A stretch of DNA of 64,000 nucleotides. It comes from Flammeovirga agarivorans (GTDB taxonomy: Bacteria; Bacteroidota; Bacteroidia; Cytophagales; Flammeovirgaceae). The stretch is taken from NCBI RefSeq assembly GCF_012641475.1, contig NZ_JABAIL010000005.1, positions 434,001 to 498,000 of the forward strand. Direction: 5' to 3'. Made by a program: the position numbers and the translations under genes. The stretch's first letter is position 1. The number at the start of each line of letters is the position of its first letter. Positions 63,022 through 64,000 of this stretch are shown here, in pieces. Below the pieces are notes generated by a model. That model made no database searches. It was given only the letters and a program-made list of their open reading frames with translations, and had not been told where the DNA came from.

Positions 63022-63795
63022 CTAAAGTTGGTTTAAAAATCCAGTAAGTGGAGAGCTTGCCTCTGCAGTAACTCTTGGTTGAGCAATTTGAGCTAAGTGT
63101 GCTGCTCTACCTGCTTCTACAGCTTGACCAAAGGCTTTGCCCATTGCAACAGGATCGCCAGCAACAGCAATAGCTGTATTTACAAGAACGGCATCTGCTC
63201 CAAGCTCCATGGCATGTGCTGCATGAGAAGGAGACCCAATACCAGCGTCAACAACTACAGGAACATTACTTTGCTCTATAATGATTTCTAAGAAATCTAA
63301 AGTCTTTAAGCCTTTATTACTACCAATAGGAGCACCTAGTGGCATTACTGCAGCACAACCTACTTCTTCCAATCTCTTACACAATACAGGATCAGCATGA
63401 ATATATGGTAGTACAATAAAACCTTGTTTTACCATTTCTTCTGCAGCTTGTAAAGTTTCAATTGGATCTGGCATTAAATACTTAGGATCAGGGTGAATTT
63501 CTAATTTTACCCAGTTTGTTCCTAAAGCTTCTCTAGCTAATTGAGCTGCAAATACGGCTTCTTTTGCTGTTCTTGCACCAGATGTGTTTGGTAATAAGTT
63601 AAATTGATCGTGTTTAAGATGAGCTAATACATCATCTTCTGGATTATCAACATCAACCCTTTTTAAGGCAACAGTAACCAATTCTGATCCTGATGCTACA
63701 AGAGCGTTTTCCATTAATTCATTAGATTTAAATTTACCTGTACCGGTAAATAATCTAGAATTAAAAGTTTTATCTGCTATTACTAATTGATCCAT
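63022..63795 (-). CDS. thiG: Thiazole synthase ThiG
   Basis: 257 residues; joins deoxyxylulose phosphate, ThiS-thiocarboxylate and dehydroglycine to form the thiazole ring. The imine-forming Lys97 lies in [18 protein letters not shown]. The phosphate-binding [31 protein letters not shown] and the N-terminal [16 protein letters not shown] are typical. The ATG is the natural start. It begins 11 bp after the thiE stop, within one minus-strand operon. Confidence 0.97.
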   Translation of the reverse strand: MDQLVIADKTFNSRLFTGTGKFKSNELMENALVASGSELVTVALKRVDVDNPEDDVLAHLKHDQFNLLPNTSGARTAKEAVFAAQLAREALGTNWVKLEIHPDPKYLMPDPIETLQAAEEMVKQGFIVLPYIHADPVLCKRLEEVGCAAVMPLGAPIGSNKGLKTLDFLEIIIEQSNVPVVVDAGIGSPSHAAHAMELGADAVLVNTAIAVAGDPVAMGKAFGQAVEAGRAAHLAQIAQPRVTAEASSPLTGFLNQL

Positions 63796-63806
63796 TTTTC
63801 TGTCGG

Positions 63807-64000
63807 TTACATCTCCAATTCTACTTCTAAAGCGGATACTGTTGAAGAAGGCTGATCAGCATTGGCAATTAAACCAGAAACTGCTACACCAAAAACTCCA
63901 GTCGAGAGAATGTCTTTTACATCTGTCGTTTCGATACCTCCAATAGCAATAATTGGTGTATCAATACCTCTTTCTTTACATTGATCTAAAAGAGATTGAT
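63807..64000 (-). CDS. thiE: Thiamine phosphate synthase ThiE (3' end only)
   Basis: The frame reads [21 protein letters not shown] then [21 protein letters not shown] and ends in [10 protein letters not shown] with the stop at 63807. The IIAIGGI and GVFGVAVSG blocks are the phosphate-binding loops of ThiE, which joins the thiazole and pyrimidine phosphates into thiamine phosphate. The N-terminal part is beyond 64000. It precedes thiG by 11 bp and likely heads or sits inside the thi operon. Any TPP riboswitch would lie outside this window. Confidence 0.85.
   Translation of the reverse strand, partial: QSLLDQCKERGIDTPIIAIGGIETTDVKDILSTGVFGVAVSGLIANADQPSSTVSALEVELEM

Noticed and set aside
63807-64000. 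TPP riboswitch for the thi genes
   Set aside because: The operon's 5' end is beyond the window, so no leader is available to examine.

Overview
The window is AT-rich bacterial chromosome from a member of the Bacteroidota, most likely a marine Cytophagales/Flammeovirgaceae-type organism. Three things point there. (1) Many genes are preceded by the Bacteroidota promoter box TAnnTTTG rather than an E. coli -10 box, and Shine-Dalgarno sites are largely absent. (2) Several encoded families are typical of the phylum: BatA-domain protein, DUF4199, DUF2851, DUF6452/DUF6048 pair, PCMD lipoprotein, PD40 plus carboxypeptidase-regulatory domains. (3) The genes are short single-function housekeeping units with U-tract hairpin terminators between convergent neighbours. 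The genus is inferred, not shown.

Layout. 1-1.06 kb: ATP synthase beta (cut by the window edge). 1.5-6.1 kb: two envelope proteins and the cell-shape genes mreB, mreC, mreD. 6.1-13.9 kb: mnmA, tRNA-Leu(UAG), a HAMP/GAF sensor, a BatA/VWA membrane protein, a Skp/OmpH-like lipoprotein and a small membrane protein. 14.1-22.5 kb: uvrA, a GNAT acetyltransferase, pruA facing the pxpABC 5-oxoprolinase operon, and a small lipoprotein. 22.6-35.5 kb: Bax-inhibitor-like protein, yggS, DUF4199, a SpoIIE-type phosphatase, a BamA-like outer-membrane protein, an ArsR regulator, DUF2851, a TPR protein, oligopeptidase B, Dps and a large unknown secreted protein. A short region with a decayed reading frame follows (35.6-35.9 kb). 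36-40.5 kb: obg, adk, an ECF sigma factor and an ABC half-transporter. 40.8-45.1 kb: marR-fadN-fadA beta-oxidation operon. 45.2-51.4 kb: outer-membrane/lipoprotein cluster, ending in a barrel-PD40-CRD fusion. 52.1-60.7 kb: MsbA-like exporter plus seven glycosyltransferase-type genes, probably for lipopolysaccharide or another surface glycan. 60.7-64 kb: thiamine thiazole genes (ThiF/MoeB-like, thiH, thiG and the 3' end of thiE).

How genes work together. Proline and 5-oxoproline degradation (pruA, pxpABC) sit tail to tail and both yield glutamate. The MarR regulator lies first in its fatty-acid operon, with a perfect 12-bp palindrome just upstream of its promoter box. MreBCD, Skp-like, BamA-like and the glycan cluster all serve envelope construction. 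No mobile element, CRISPR array, phage or restriction/defence system was seen; this is largely core chromosome. The least ordinary items are the barrel-PD40-CRD fusion protein, an internally duplicated DUF6452-like lipoprotein, a GT2-GT4 fusion glycosyltransferase, two genes whose start codon lies 4 nt after a promoter box (probable leaderless mRNAs), the marR palindrome and the decayed gene.
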